A stretch of 64,000 bases of DNA from Blastomyces gilchristii SLH14081 (taxonomy: Eukaryota; Ascomycota; Eurotiomycetes; Onygenales; Ajellomycetaceae). The stretch covers positions 262,294 through 326,293 of the forward strand of contig NW_003101646.1 of the NCBI RefSeq assembly GCF_000003855.2, read 5' to 3'. Positions 34,755-46,939 of this stretch are shown piece by piece; positions within the stretch are counted from its first letter, which is position 1, and every line of letters begins with the position of its first letter. The notes beneath the pieces were generated by a model. That model made no database searches. It saw nothing but the letters and a program-made list of their open reading frames with translations, and had not been told where the DNA came from. A program made the translations under genes and the position numbers.

Positions 34755-37700
34755 TTGGGATTGTTTCCCTGGAGTAGGTGCCTGGCTTGGACTTCTGGGC
34801 TTCAAAAATTTGAAGGGAGCGATATTTAGAATGGATTGCGGGAGTAACTGTGACATAGTGAGAGTTGGGAATATCATTTTGTTTTTTAGGTGGTTCAGAT
34901 CTGTGAATGTATGCATGTTTTGTTATACACACTACTACTGTATAGCACATATATTATCTAACAAACAAGTTAGGTATTTGCATCCAATTTATATTTCAGA
35001 TGTCTGTGTCTGTGCTGGAAAATATGACCTTCCTCACTCATTCATTCACCAATTCACTTTACAGGAAACAACGTCCATTCACTCTGCACATATGTATCAA
35101 AAAGAAAATCAAAAATGGGGAAGACATAGAACATCTCTCATTATTTCCAACATCATGCTTCCCCTGCCCTCTTTGCACGATCTCCCGTCATCAATACAGG
35201 ATGGAAAAGAAAGGCCTGACAGATACATATCGTGCAACTTTGATTCGTCCTATCGATGACTTGGCTCCTGTTCTTCTTCGCTTTCTCTCTCTTCCCCTGA
35301 TTATCTCCCACGCGCGCACACGAGAAGAATGACCCGGGGATCGAACATAGTCGAACATAGAAGGAATAAAATCCCATCCAGAAGCATCTTGAACATATCC
35401 ACTCAACCCCTCTAGAGAAAACAATTGACATATGGGGTATTGTTATTCATAAACCTTCTATTTCGACTTGAATTGAAAAGGCATGTCATTACGTCATCTT
35501 GAGACCACAGACGGTGTAAGGTTATTCAGAAGCGACGGAAATGGTTTTTTTTTGCTTCCATTCCCCAATTTCAGAACCAGCGTCATGTTTCCGATGCAGC
35601 TGTTGGCTGACTGGACTGGATAGGTAGGAGTGCTCCTTTTGCATGGCAATAATATGTTCAAGGTGCTGCGCAGTGTTGAGACTCCGAGGAGAAGACTGCA
35701 TAAAAATGATTCTCTATCGTTGATACAACAAAATAAATAAATAACAAAATTAGCAATGAAAATTTACAACAATGGGGGATAGAATCCTGATGGATACTCA
35801 AGCTCATGGAATTTTTTCTTTATTTTGTTTTTATGGATTATAAAAGCCATCCATCCATCCTTTTTTCAAAACAATCTAATTTGAAGCGATGTTGTGCTCA
35901 ATTCTGCTCGCGTCCCGAATCTTCCGATCTTCCCGTTTCTGCCAGAACAATGGGAAAGAAAGGAAAATGTGGACGGGATAGCGGAACGACGACTGTCCGG
36001 CAACCGATGCCGGATATGACAGTTTTCATACCCTCCGACTGGCTTTCCACTTTCTTATTATTGCCGGGTCAGCAGAATAAGAATAACAATAATTGCGAGA
36101 CAAGTGTTAAGGTTGCTAATCTCCGGGTTTTTTTTTATATCCGAATCCGAGGTTTTTCGTGCAAAATTTCGAATCACCTGGAAATTATGAGTACCGGATT
36201 ATTGTCATAATTGTTATTCCCATTTTTATTCCCTCGGAAACATCAGCGTCTGAGGAAGGATTTTCAGAATAGAATGATAGCGAGATGGATGCGAGAAATT
36301 CTGCCCCAGGTTTGATTCAGCCGTATTAAATTATTTAGCCTCTGTCCCCTCTTCTCAGGCAGCAGCATAAACACATCTCCTTTTCGCAACACCGATCCCT
36401 GCACAACGTAGACAACAATCTTGTACACTCCACATGCTTTTCCTGTGACATGACGGGTGCAAGACTGGTCAACTGATGCAGTTATCATGTTAGCAGTTGA
36501 TACCTCTGCTGAAACAAGTATCATTGATGCACAAACACCTGTCCTTCTAGCTCCCAAGCGACCCGGAGCAAGAATCCACCCGAGGCCGGTGCCGAGAAGA
36601 CCAGATCAGATAAGATAATGGTCTCATCACGCCCTCAATCAATCCAGCGAGCTCAAGGATTGCTGGAGCTTCCCGCCGCAGTTGTGTTGTGAACTTGTGG
36701 TGAGCTCTTCGCTTTCACGTTTCGCATCCCAAGCTTCTAGCTGGGCTCCAGTAAGTGAGCTGAAAATGCGGGCAGAACGCGAGATCCACAAGGCAATCGC
36801 CATCACGCCGTGTGACCAGGGAGAAAAAAAAAAGAAAAAAAAAGAAAAAAAAAACACTTGGCCAGATAGGAATATGCTACCACAGAGAAGCGTAAATATA
36901 AAGTATAAATAACATTAAGTCGATCACTCTCACAAAACCAAAGACATCTGCTACTATTCCTAATGTCTTGCCCTGTCTAGATGGTTTTTTCTACCGCTTT
37001 CTGACTCAGAAATCGGCGCTAAAGGTGTAACTTATATAGCTAGGAGATCACAGCCCAGTCCTACCCATGTTGAAGCGTTTGTTTTATTAAAAAGAATTTC
37101 TTGGAGCTGAAGGGGATGAATGACGATGAATCAGTAATGCGCGATGCAAACGGCCCCTGGATTTTCACGAGAAGGGTTTAACCATTGAACGGAGAGATAT
37201 TTAGTTATTCAGCATTGCCTCTTCAATAAGTAGTTATGGATCAAGGCAAAAAAGTCGCATGGTATAGTTAGGTGCTTCAGGGGCTCAAGGGCCCAGGGCC
37301 CTAACACTAACACGCAGCTGAAAATCCTGCAGAGTCGATGACAAGTTGTTGAGATTATTTTCTGCCAATTTTCTGCCACTCTGCTCTGAAAGTCTAGACT
37401 CCAACTCAACCTCTCTTTGGTGAGGTGGGGTCCGCAAGGGGAGGAGGCAAAATGGAACCCACAACACAGGAGTTGGGCGGATTCGGCTTGGGCGTTGTTG
37501 TGTTGAATACAATACATGACCAAGCCAGGAACTTGAAAGGAAAAAATCGCGGTGGGTTTGAGTCGGTGCAGTGACTCATGAGCGAGGGTTGGGGGTAATC
37601 TGCGGATGATGGATGAAAGAGAAGGTGAGACAAGGAAACAATTACGGGTTGAGATCATGAAAAGATATTTCCTGTTGAAGGAGAAGGGGTGTTCCCCGAG

Positions 37701-39780
37701 TTTTTCGCCTTTTGATTCAAGAGGAGAGAAAAGAGAAAAAGGGAAAAAATCCAAGATTCTTGATAGAAAATAAAGCTATGCGTCTGACAAAAAGAGAGAA
37801 GAGAATGGCAGAGAGACCTTTCATCCCCTCATTAATATTGTTTAACAACAGCATGGAAGCTGCCCAACCATAATAACACCCGCACTTCTGAAACATGGTG
37901 GGAAATCCTTCACTCTTCTCAATCATGAAACCTGTTTTGCTTTACCATTTCATTTATGCATGCGGCATTCTGTGAACATTTGCAAGCAATACACTTCACT
38001 GGCAGGCATGCCCCTCTTGTTCCTCCCACGATTTTACTTTTGATTTACATCCATACATTAACTTACATTATACAAGAGATGAAAAATTGCTACTGTTCTC
38101 TGCTATTGAAAACACAAAAGTTGGTGCCTGGAACCAGAAGGTATGCGGAATACCGGCGCATGATTGGCGGGTTTCGAAAGGATTTCCCGAGGTGTCATTC
38201 ATGGTCGAGTGGCCGTGGTTGATTGGCTGCCAGTCGGCAACACAATAAATAGGCTAGCGAGCTGGAATAAACACCTTGGATGAAACATACATCGCTAATT
38301 ATTATTTTGATGTTGAAAATCCATTAATCTTCCCTTGGGGCAATTTTTATTGCTATGAAGTAGCCCATCTCATTTCCCCTGAATTTGTGTGTTTTCAGCC
38401 TCAGTGAAGGGGGTGTACGTGTCCAGCAATGCGCTGTACCAATCACAAGTTAGCTTCGGAGGTTCTTGAAGAAGAGGCTGAAAATATTCAAAATCGGAAA
38501 TCCTTCTTCTATGTATGTACTCCGTAATGATCTTTGATTTGACATAGTCTCTATATTACAGTACTGTTCAGAAGCTAATGGTTTTGTGAAATCCTCTCAT
38601 AGCTAGTACTTGTATACCACCTGATTCCATTGGTGTGCAACTTCGCCGGAGATGCTGTACGCATTCTTATTCTCGTAGTTGTTTGTTCATAGACCATCTG
38701 GGTTGAACACATCTCTTCCTGACTTGAAGGGAGGGAGGTACAGCAGTTTATTTCCATTGATACCACCACATCTCTTGATTCAGATCCAGAAATCCAATAT
38801 CAAAAAGTTATTAAAGTAAATGAACTAATATTCATCAGAAATGAAAGTATGATAGCATTGATATCTGTTAGAATAAACGGATGATTAACATTTCAAAGTT
38901 TAACCACTGCCCATCCTTGAAAGTGAGATTCTTCAAAAGGCAACTTGCCACAGCTGACTGCTAACTTACTCAACACACCACTATTCTTAGGATTTTTCAC
39001 CGCTTAATCTAGCGAGGGCCCTTTCGAGACCGAAGGAATGATCCATTGCGATGGCGGTGTGACAGATCTCTTTATGAGTACGCAGTAACTAGGTTGGGAG
39101 GTTACCCTGCTCGCGAATACGACTCTTCTTCTAAGTTTGAACCAAACCTACGCTATAGGGCTGGATATTTATTTCCTGAGTAGGAAATAGGTGTGGGCTG
39201 GGCAGCTTTCAAGGTTCCGAGAAAGGCAATAAATAATGCAAGGGCCACGTTTTTCTTCCTCCTCCTCCTCCCCCCCCAAAAAAAAAGAGAGAGAGAGAGA
39301 AGAGGGCAAAGCTTTCTGCCACGTGGAAAAAAGCCCCCATTCTGAAGAAATTTTAGGCAGCGGAATTTTTTCGTGTTTGTAATTTTTGTCCCACTCAAAA
39401 CAACCCTCGGAGGAAATATACAACATGTTTTGTGTTTTATTGTTGTGTTATTCCACGTTCAAGAACAGAGAAAATCATGGCCTGGAGGCTAGCGATTCCA
39501 CTCTCTCTCGCTGATGCGCGGAAGCTCAGTTCCGCCCGTTGTGAATATTCCAGTCATTGTTACACAACAAACTAGTTCCTGTTCTCTCAATTGATGCCTC
39601 ATTTTTTTGCCATGTGCGGAAATGATTCAACGCAATTCATTGCATTTCTGAGTCCTCCTACTCATATACATACTATAGATATGTATACATACTCATTTGA
39701 TGCTGTAAGGTAATCAAACACCTGGAGAAGCATCAAACCTTTAACCCAACAAGAGCCATTCAGAGAAAGAAAAGTAATGA

Positions 39781-39802
39781 TAATAATAATAATAATAATA
39801 AT
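39781..39802 (+). repeat. (TAA)n microsatellite
   Basis: Seven TAA triplets in intergenic sequence. Confidence 0.9.
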
Positions 39803-41705
39803 GGTAAAAATAACATAAAATAATTGGCATTGTCTATTCAGGTCAGTCCATCAGTTCATGTTCATTCCGTTCGCTTTGCTGTCCTCGCTTCAACACCTGA
39901 TCTTCTTGCAAGATACCTAATGATTCCTGTTCCGCGGCCCACGTTCTTCGGTGGCTGAGTAACGTTAACCCCGAACTCACCTCAAATTTTCTCACAGCCG
40001 CCCGGGGGTCCGTTTCGAAAACGAAAAAATAAAAGGTTTTAAACAGTTTGAGGAATCGGGTCTGCATTCGCGAAACCCTTTTTTGTATGTTTTTCGTTGC
40101 CGTCCCCCGTCTTATAGCTGTGTTTTGAATGCATATATACATATCTGTGTGTGCTATTGATAGAAACAGGAGAATGATCTTGGATTAGACCCTGCACAGC
40201 ATTTTCTTCCATAACCAGGGTGGGTGTGTTTCGACTCGCCGAATAATTTATCCATCCATCAAATCAATTGAGGAATTGAGTAGTCGATTACTGATGTTTT
40301 TAGCGTCTCCTTATAACAACGTTCAAGGTACAATATAGCATCTATATCCTTAACAATTTTTCCCTTTTGGAAGGGAGAAGAAGATTGTTCGGTCGTTGAC
40401 TGCCGAACGAGGGATAAGTGGATGACGTTAAGCGGCCACCCCAAGTTGAGTTAGGCGGGGAGATTGCGCCTGCATAGATTACTCAATTATGCAGCAAGGT
40501 TATTAACTAAGTTATGTCATTTTGCTGTCAATTCATCCGCGAAGTGATCTCCGAGATCCGAGATGAGGGGGGGGGGTTTTGTTTTCATATACGCGCTTGA
40601 ACAGGGGTTTTAAGAAAATCAATGATTAAGGAATGTAGAGAAGGCGGTCGATGTGCGAAGATGTTGGTAGATTCTTCTAGGTCATAGTATTACTTGTTAT
40701 TCTTCCCATCCCCTCCTAGGATTTAAGGCGCAAAAAAAAGATAGCATTTTTTACCAGGTGGGGGTGCATAACTCCATAACTCCACTCCGGCGATCACGGG
40801 AAGGGAAAGGGTTAGCAATGTGATTCTTGCTACAGATTCTCTTTTTTGATCTCGAGAGATTGAATGAAATATGAAATGAAGCACTGATGTTTAGAGAAGA
40901 GCGGGGTCGTTTACTTTTATTTTAGTGATGATAATTAATTGGAAGAAAAATGAGCATGTTTCGCGTGCGTGGGTTGGTTTTTGCGTCCTTGTTGATTATT
41001 CATCATGAGAACACACGCTGTATGGTTATCTCCGTCACAGCCTCACAGGGCGAAATGGAATATGTCATCACTTTCGCTGAATAATGGCCATCTTATTCAT
41101 AAGCGGAGTTATTTGAACAGTCAACAATAACGAGGGGAAATCATTAAGCAGTAATCACGCAATTGAAGTGTGAAGTCGCAGTAATGGGATTACTCAGTCC
41201 TTGACAGATCAACTATTCGGGCAACCAAGGGATGGGGAGAGGAGATAGAAGTCCGTGGTTGTTGAATCGAACCGAAGTTCGAACCGCAAAATTTGCATAA
41301 GTCGTAGTAGGCGTCGTCCTGGCAGGTTATGGGCGACTTTGACATGCGTTGTGCGGAGTAGTTACATGCGGTGAATAAGAGTCGGAAAAGTAAACAGTGC
41401 GAATACGCTTGAAATTAGAATTTAATACAGAGAGTAACGTACACTACACTACACTGGTAGTTATTATTATTCCGCAAGGTGCCCGGTGACAAGTCATATC
41501 GCATGCGGGTTCCAGGCCTTGGCAAGTACCGAACATGTTACGGCCGTTCGGCTCGGAGTACATGGAGTACGCGTAACTTAATTCCTGTCCAGGTAACCGG
41601 TATTAGTATGGATTGAAACAGGGCCTCGTGGGGTGGCTGATATACGCCGGACAGTCGATGATTCGCATACCATACCTACCCGGAGTCTCTTTTGACAGGC
41701 AGACA

Positions 41706-41727
41706 GATAATAATAATAATAATAATC
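41706..41727 (+). repeat. (TAA)n microsatellite
   Basis: Seven TAA triplets in intergenic sequence. Confidence 0.9.
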
Positions 41728-42603
41728 CATCAGATCAATTACTGCGGACACCGGAGCACCGCCAACGAGGCCTCAGCCCAGGCCACGGCAGCAGCGGATT
41801 CCAGTGGCTGACACAGCGAGCTCCCGTGGATGGGATCCATGTCAAGCCAAGCATACTCGGGTTTAGAGTTATTATATTTTATTGCTTGAGTAAAAAACGC
41901 TAGAGACAGACACCCAGGCAACATTATTAGTAACAGATGGATTACACAGCCAAATACGGCCGTTAATGAGTAATCCAAGGCATGTGCATGTTTTTCTCCG
42001 GCAGCCGGTGTTTACGCAGCATTAATGCCGTACGTACGGACAACTAACTAGCTCTGAAGATGATTGATAAACTGCGGCTTGGGGACCAAGTTCCAAGCGC
42101 TCAGACTCTCAGGCAACCATCTGCATAAAGATAGCCGATTCTCCCTGTTTTGTTGATTGTTTGTTTGGTTTTCGCTTCCAAAGAAACCTGCTTCATATCA
42201 TTACATTTGAATCAATTACCAGAGTTGGGGTTGGTCCATTAATTATTATTTTATTATATCCCCCTGCTTTCCCCTTCTCCACGAGAACAACAACAAAAGA
42301 TAAAAAACAAGAATAATCATCACAATACCATAGTTACCACTCGCCGCGACGCAGCCACCCACCCACCTACCTACCTCGCACTTTCTCACCGCCTTGGCTC
42401 TAATTGGACAATCGGCATTGAGCCTGGCCAGACCCAGACTTCCAAGGTTCGGCAGACTTTTTTTGCACGCAACCACTGAGTCATCGCAGCCAACCCTTCA
42501 AAAGTGAAGCAAATCCCAACCAACAGCTGGTGCTGCCGCTGCCATCACCACCACATTCCTATCACACACACAACAAGCCAATTCTCTGCCGCTAGAATTC
42601 GCC

Positions 42604-43521
42604 ATGTCAACTCTGTCCTCCCCTTTTCCCTCCTGTCCCGCCGCCTCTCTCTTCTCTCCTTTCTCAATACATCCACCTCCAGCAAAGAAGCAACGAAAAA
42701 TGAGCCTCACCCAGACATACTTCCTCGCCCACACCGCCAGAGCTAAGCTTTCCAGAGAAGCTTCTCGGCCAGACCACGACCTGCGAATCCTCGTAGGCCA
42801 TGCCAACATGCTTGATTCTCTCATGCTCGAGCTCGCAGACGCAGAAAGGGAACAAGAGAAATGGTTTAATCGCTCTGTTCAAGGTGCTACGGAAAGGCTA
42901 TCACAGGAGGAGCTGCAGCAGCAACGCAGACACATCAAATGGGCTGATGCACTAGTGGAGGAGCCTGAGGACGACTGGGACCCAGAAGACCTATCTTCTG
43001 ATTCTGATTCAGATAGCGACGACTCAGATGGCTACGATGAAGAAGACATTTTCTCTTCCTCCTTACTCTCCCGATCCTATCAACAGCCTCAACAGCAAGA
43101 GCTACAAATGGAGTTCCGAATACCCTCAACCCCGTTAATCACAACCCGGGAAATACTACGATACGCAGACGAAGAAGAAGCTATAGAGGAAGACGACGAA
43201 GGAGACTCTGACGAACTCGCTCTTACACGAACACACTCCCGCTCCCAACAGCAACCGCCCGAACTCCTCGATGATTCCGACGACTCTTCGTCAGAAGACG
43301 AATCGGTGCCCAGCACACCTCCACAGCCCACACTCGACTCCTTTAGCGAGAAGGCAGCCGTGGTCACAACCGAGCTATACGCTACAGAAAAACAATCAGA
43401 GCCGCCGAAGTTCGCTACTCTATCGTCGTCACCGGCATCAGAACAAACGGCAGCGCTTTTCGAGGACGGGTTTTTCCTCCCTCACCAGCAAGAGGGTCGG
43501 ACTATGATTGAAGCTTTCTAA
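42604..43521 (+). CDS. Acidic conserved hypothetical protein
   Basis: Intronless ORF of 305 residues, or 273 if translation starts at the second Met (42,700). The sequence from that point, MSLTQTYFLAHTARAKLS, is hydrophilic, structured-looking and followed by a predicted helical part (LVGHANMLDSLMLELADAE, residues ~20-60). The first 32 residues are Pro/Ser-rich and look like leader sequence, so the internal Met is the better start. The rest is highly acidic and low complexity (DSDSDSDDSDGYDEED; EEEAIEEDDEGDSDE; DDSDDSSSEDES) with Gln-rich patches. No enzyme motif, signal peptide or membrane segment is seen. The N-terminal block resembles one I associate with uncharacterised Eurotiomycete proteins. 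Function is unknown; an acidic nuclear protein would fit the composition. Confidence 0.75.
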   Translation: MSTLSSPFPSCPAASLFSPFSIHPPPAKKQRKMSLTQTYFLAHTARAKLSREASRPDHDLRILVGHANMLDSLMLELADAEREQEKWFNRSVQGATERLSQEELQQQRRHIKWADALVEEPEDDWDPEDLSSDSDSDSDDSDGYDEEDIFSSSLLSRSYQQPQQQELQMEFRIPSTPLITTREILRYADEEEAIEEDDEGDSDELALTRTHSRSQQQPPELLDDSDDSSSEDESVPSTPPQPTLDSFSEKAAVVTTELYATEKQSEPPKFATLSSSPASEQTAALFEDGFFLPHQQEGRTMIEAF

Positions 43522-45100
43522 ATTAATCTAGAATCTCCTCCATAGCCATGAATACTTGAATATCGGCCTTACGACTTTACGATTCTCCTTCTGACTGATT
43601 TCCGATTCTGATTCTGAGCGACGTCTTTTTTGATTTTGCCTTTTTCTTAGAGCATTTGCATCAACCGCCATATCTTTTCTTTTGTAAACACGTCGAGCAA
43701 GCCGACGACGATGAAATGAGACTTTGGACGGGTTTTGGGTTTTTTCCTTATATCAAAAAGTTCTTTGTTCTCCCGATATACTATCAGTTACCCCTCTTGG
43801 CGGCGTTTCAACATCTCCTTTTTATCTAACACAACACCACATCCCCTTTGTCCTCCCACCCTTCTCGTCGTTTCTCATCAGCCAGTGCTTCAACCATAAA
43901 ACGCATAACCAAACAACCCACTCTCCTCTTCCGCTTCGCTACACTACACTACAAATTTCCGCAAAGACACATATTACATCTATTTTCCACACCTCCTTTT
44001 CAAAGCATTAAAGCCAAAACCAACAGATTCTCCCGTCCATTTCGCATTCTCATTCTACTCCACCACGTCTCCCTTCCCCTTCTTTCCCGCTCTCTCGTTT
44101 TTCCCCTGTGTGTTTCCCCGCGCTCTCCATCCCACCGTATAAATCCGGTCGATGGTCGAAAGGAGGCGGAGAGAAACGGGCGGGGTTTCAAGGAGATCGG
44201 ATTTGAGATTGGCCTCGGACCGTGGTTTGGATATTTGGAATTTAGAATTAGGAATTAGGACTGGTTGAGAGCTGGGTTTTCTGACCTTTTTATATATTTC
44301 TTCAACATATACATTGATATCTTATATATTGCTATATATTTGAAAAAAAAAAAAATCTACAATTTTGGATAATTGATTTAGTTTTCTCGATCACACTCTT
44401 TATCTAAATAAGTGAAATATTTTACCAGATGAGTACGAAATTATCCAAACGATGTGTTTTTCACCACTTACGTCTAACGATCTTTTCCAACAATTTTTTC
44501 TTTCGCAAATTCCAATCTACCCAGACAAGGTCGCCACCAAGCTTCGGCCTCGGTACTCCCGGCTCTAGGCGGGAAGATCCTGCTCTAACAATTCCCGCCC
44601 CGCCCCGGGGTCTGTAGGGTGGGATCCACCCTGGTACATGTACAGCGTACAGTAAGAAAGAACAACGAGATAGATCATAAAGGACGGGACGAGAGGAGAC
44701 TCAGGAGAGGAGGTGAAGAATTTGCCCGAAACCGAACAAATCCCCCTCCCCTCTCCTGGGGCAAAGTTCAAAGCGCCTTCAGCCAAAATCGCTCAATTGT
44801 GAAAGTGAAATGGGATGAGATAGCAGGAGAGTCAAGTCAAACCTAGAAAGGAGAAAGAAAAAGAATAAAGAATGGGATGGGGTTGGACAGTGTTATCGAT
44901 AAGAGGTAGAATATAAGTCTCGTTCAGGTGTAATATCTATGTAGTGCATACAATAATAGCTACTCAGGTGGCCTGCGCCCAATTAATTAATATTAATTAT
45001 TAGTTAGTTACAAGAAAGTTCTCCCACCGGCTGTCATATCAGGCGGGGCCTTTCTTTTTTCTTTTTCAGTTTGATTTGCTTGGGAACCATTCTAGACCGC

Positions 45101-45142
45101 CTGTCTGACTGACTGACTGACTGACTGCCTGCCTGCCTGCCT
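45101..45142 (+). repeat. (CTGA)n(CTGC)n compound microsatellite
   Basis: Five CTGA units pass directly into four CTGC units. Confidence 0.9.
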
Positions 45143-45495
45143 ATATTCAAATTGCTACAGATGCAAACTGCCCTTCTTGCCGGAGAATATTTCACTTCTA
45201 CAGAGCGAGTAACTTAGGTACTTTCTTGTCAACTTTATGATCCGCTGGTCGCCGAGATATCTCCGCTTCACCACATCGGGCGGATACAAGTACATGTACA
45301 TGTACATATATGGCAGGGAGCTCATAAAGAGAAGAAAAAAGGGAAGAAAAAAAAAGGGAATTATTTTGGAAGTTGCTGCCAGCATTATTTACTACATGTA
45401 GGCAACATAGGTGCGGCTCATGTCTGCATTCTTCTTCTCATAACCACGTCCCGCTTATTCTCTCATTTTTACTCGCGGGTTGGTTCTGAGAGGCG

Positions 45496-45540
45496 GTGTG
45501 TGTCTGTGTGTGTCTGTGTGTGTCTGTCTGTGTCTGTGTG
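45496..45540 (+). repeat. (GTGTGTCT)n minisatellite
   Basis: Imperfect 6-10-bp GTGTGTCT units, about five copies. Confidence 0.9.
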
Positions 45541-46939
45541 ATTGTGTCAGGGTGTCTTAAGGGTGTTCAGGAGTGGTCTTTCGGGCAGGGGATCCCTTTA
45601 TTAATGTTGTTCCAATTACCCATTATTCGTTCCGTCGCGGAGGTTCCGCTTAAGACGACGTGTGGCATCTGCAGGGTTGGCGGCTGACTAAAGACGGGTA
45701 AAGGTAGACACACGTAGCTTGGCATCTTGGCAAACCTACGCCCTGTCCTGGCTGCCAGTGAGTGGGTGGGGAAGAAAACCCCAGGTCTTGGCAGGTGTGG
45801 CTGGCCGTTTGTTTGTCCCCCCTCCCCGGCTACGCTACTTGTTGCTGCAGGCTTTGGGGGTTGGTTCAGCCTCAACATTCAACTTCCATCCATCTTCTAT
45901 CGTCTATCGTCTATCTTCGCTTGTTTTTTTTTTATCTTGCCCTCCCCTTCCACCTTCACCTCCATCAAACCCATCCATTTTGCACTAGTGCCAGTTGGAC
46001 AGCTCACGGTGCTTTCGTGTTGATCCCCTCCTCCAACCTCCCTGAAGAGAGCTGATACGTCTCGGTTTCTGCTTCGCTCTCTATTATTCATTCTTCCTCC
46101 TCCTCGCCCTTGCCTATCAGCTTTTTATTTTTTTATGTTTTATTTGTTTTTAAGTTGTCCCTTTAGTACAATCTGCCTGCCACACAGTACATTAAATATA
46201 TATCCCCACCGGTCATCACTCTGAACAATGACAGCCTGTGCCTCAATCATCCTGCTCCAAGTCTTAAAGGAGCTTCATGGTGCCTGACACACCCAAACTG
46301 TCTTGTGCGCCCTAATCTTGATTTTCCCACCCTCTGACCTTTTGTCCAAATCCGAGGTTTGCCGCCAATCCTGTAGTCATACCATACCTGCAAGACTCAG
46401 ACGCTCAGACGCGGAAACTATTATCCTGAGCGGTGAGTTATCCATATACAATCACCACCCCTTTTCGAGTTTCTTGCCTCTCTCTATGCTCCGGATGTGT
46501 TTACGCAGCTAGACTTACTAGCAGTTGACAAGGGGGATTCTGGATTGTGCTTGGGAATAATCCGTTTGGGTCACTTTGCACTCTGGAGGCCCTGTTAAGC
46601 TGACATTTTTTTCTCTCAGACTTTTATATCCATACTCGTCTTAACCCCCCAATCAAGTATTGGCCACCGGAATTATTTCTGCGCGAAAGATAAAAAAAAA
46701 AAAATCCCCATCTCTTCTGATGGTGCATATCTCTTATCGGAGAAGAAACCAAAAGAAGCATTTCGACTGGGTTAGGCTGTAGGATTTGGGATTTCTTTTG
46801 TTCACCCGTTTTCCCGTTTCTATCCATATATATATATATCATTACTAAACGCCCCGATTTACACCTTTCTGTGGCTATATCTATCCCATTGACAGGGCAT
46901 TGAAAAACCGTTTCTCAGGAGTTTGGTACCTATATTCAA

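Larger units (their letters stand above)
34755..42603. other. 7.85-kb intergenic region without recognisable genes
   Basis: Normal-GC sequence with only chance ORFs that lack homology, splice structure or coherent composition. It holds poly-A/T and poly-G runs (near 36,825, 39,270, 40,568), two (TAA)n microsatellites, a TACTCCGTA motif (38,518-38,526) and pyrimidine-rich sequence before the next gene. A long 5' leader or non-coding RNA is possible but nothing in the sequence shows it. No tRNA was found. Confidence 0.6.
43522..46939. other. Intergenic region and probable leader of the UspA gene
   Basis: No supported gene. CT-rich stretches (43,840-44,120; 45,880-46,110), several simple repeats, a TACATG triple repeat near 45,292 and an (AT)n run near 46,825. 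Short ORFs overlap in all frames without homology. Pyrimidine-rich sequence ahead of 46,940 is typical of fungal promoters and leaders. Confidence 0.55.

Noticed and set aside
35325..35350. GGGGATCGAAC, tRNA T-arm-like on the minus strand
   Set aside because: The five bases on each side do not pair and no acceptor or anticodon stem can be formed around it.
37209..37754. 181-codon minus-strand ORF
   Set aside because: Low-quality composition, no homology recognised, no splice or promoter context, overlapping ORFs in other frames.
39843..40142. 99-codon minus-strand ORF
   Set aside because: No start context, domain or conservation evidence visible.
42498..42824. Minus-strand ORF overlapping the start of the acidic hypothetical protein
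   Set aside because: Shadow of the plus-strand gene and its pyrimidine-rich leader.
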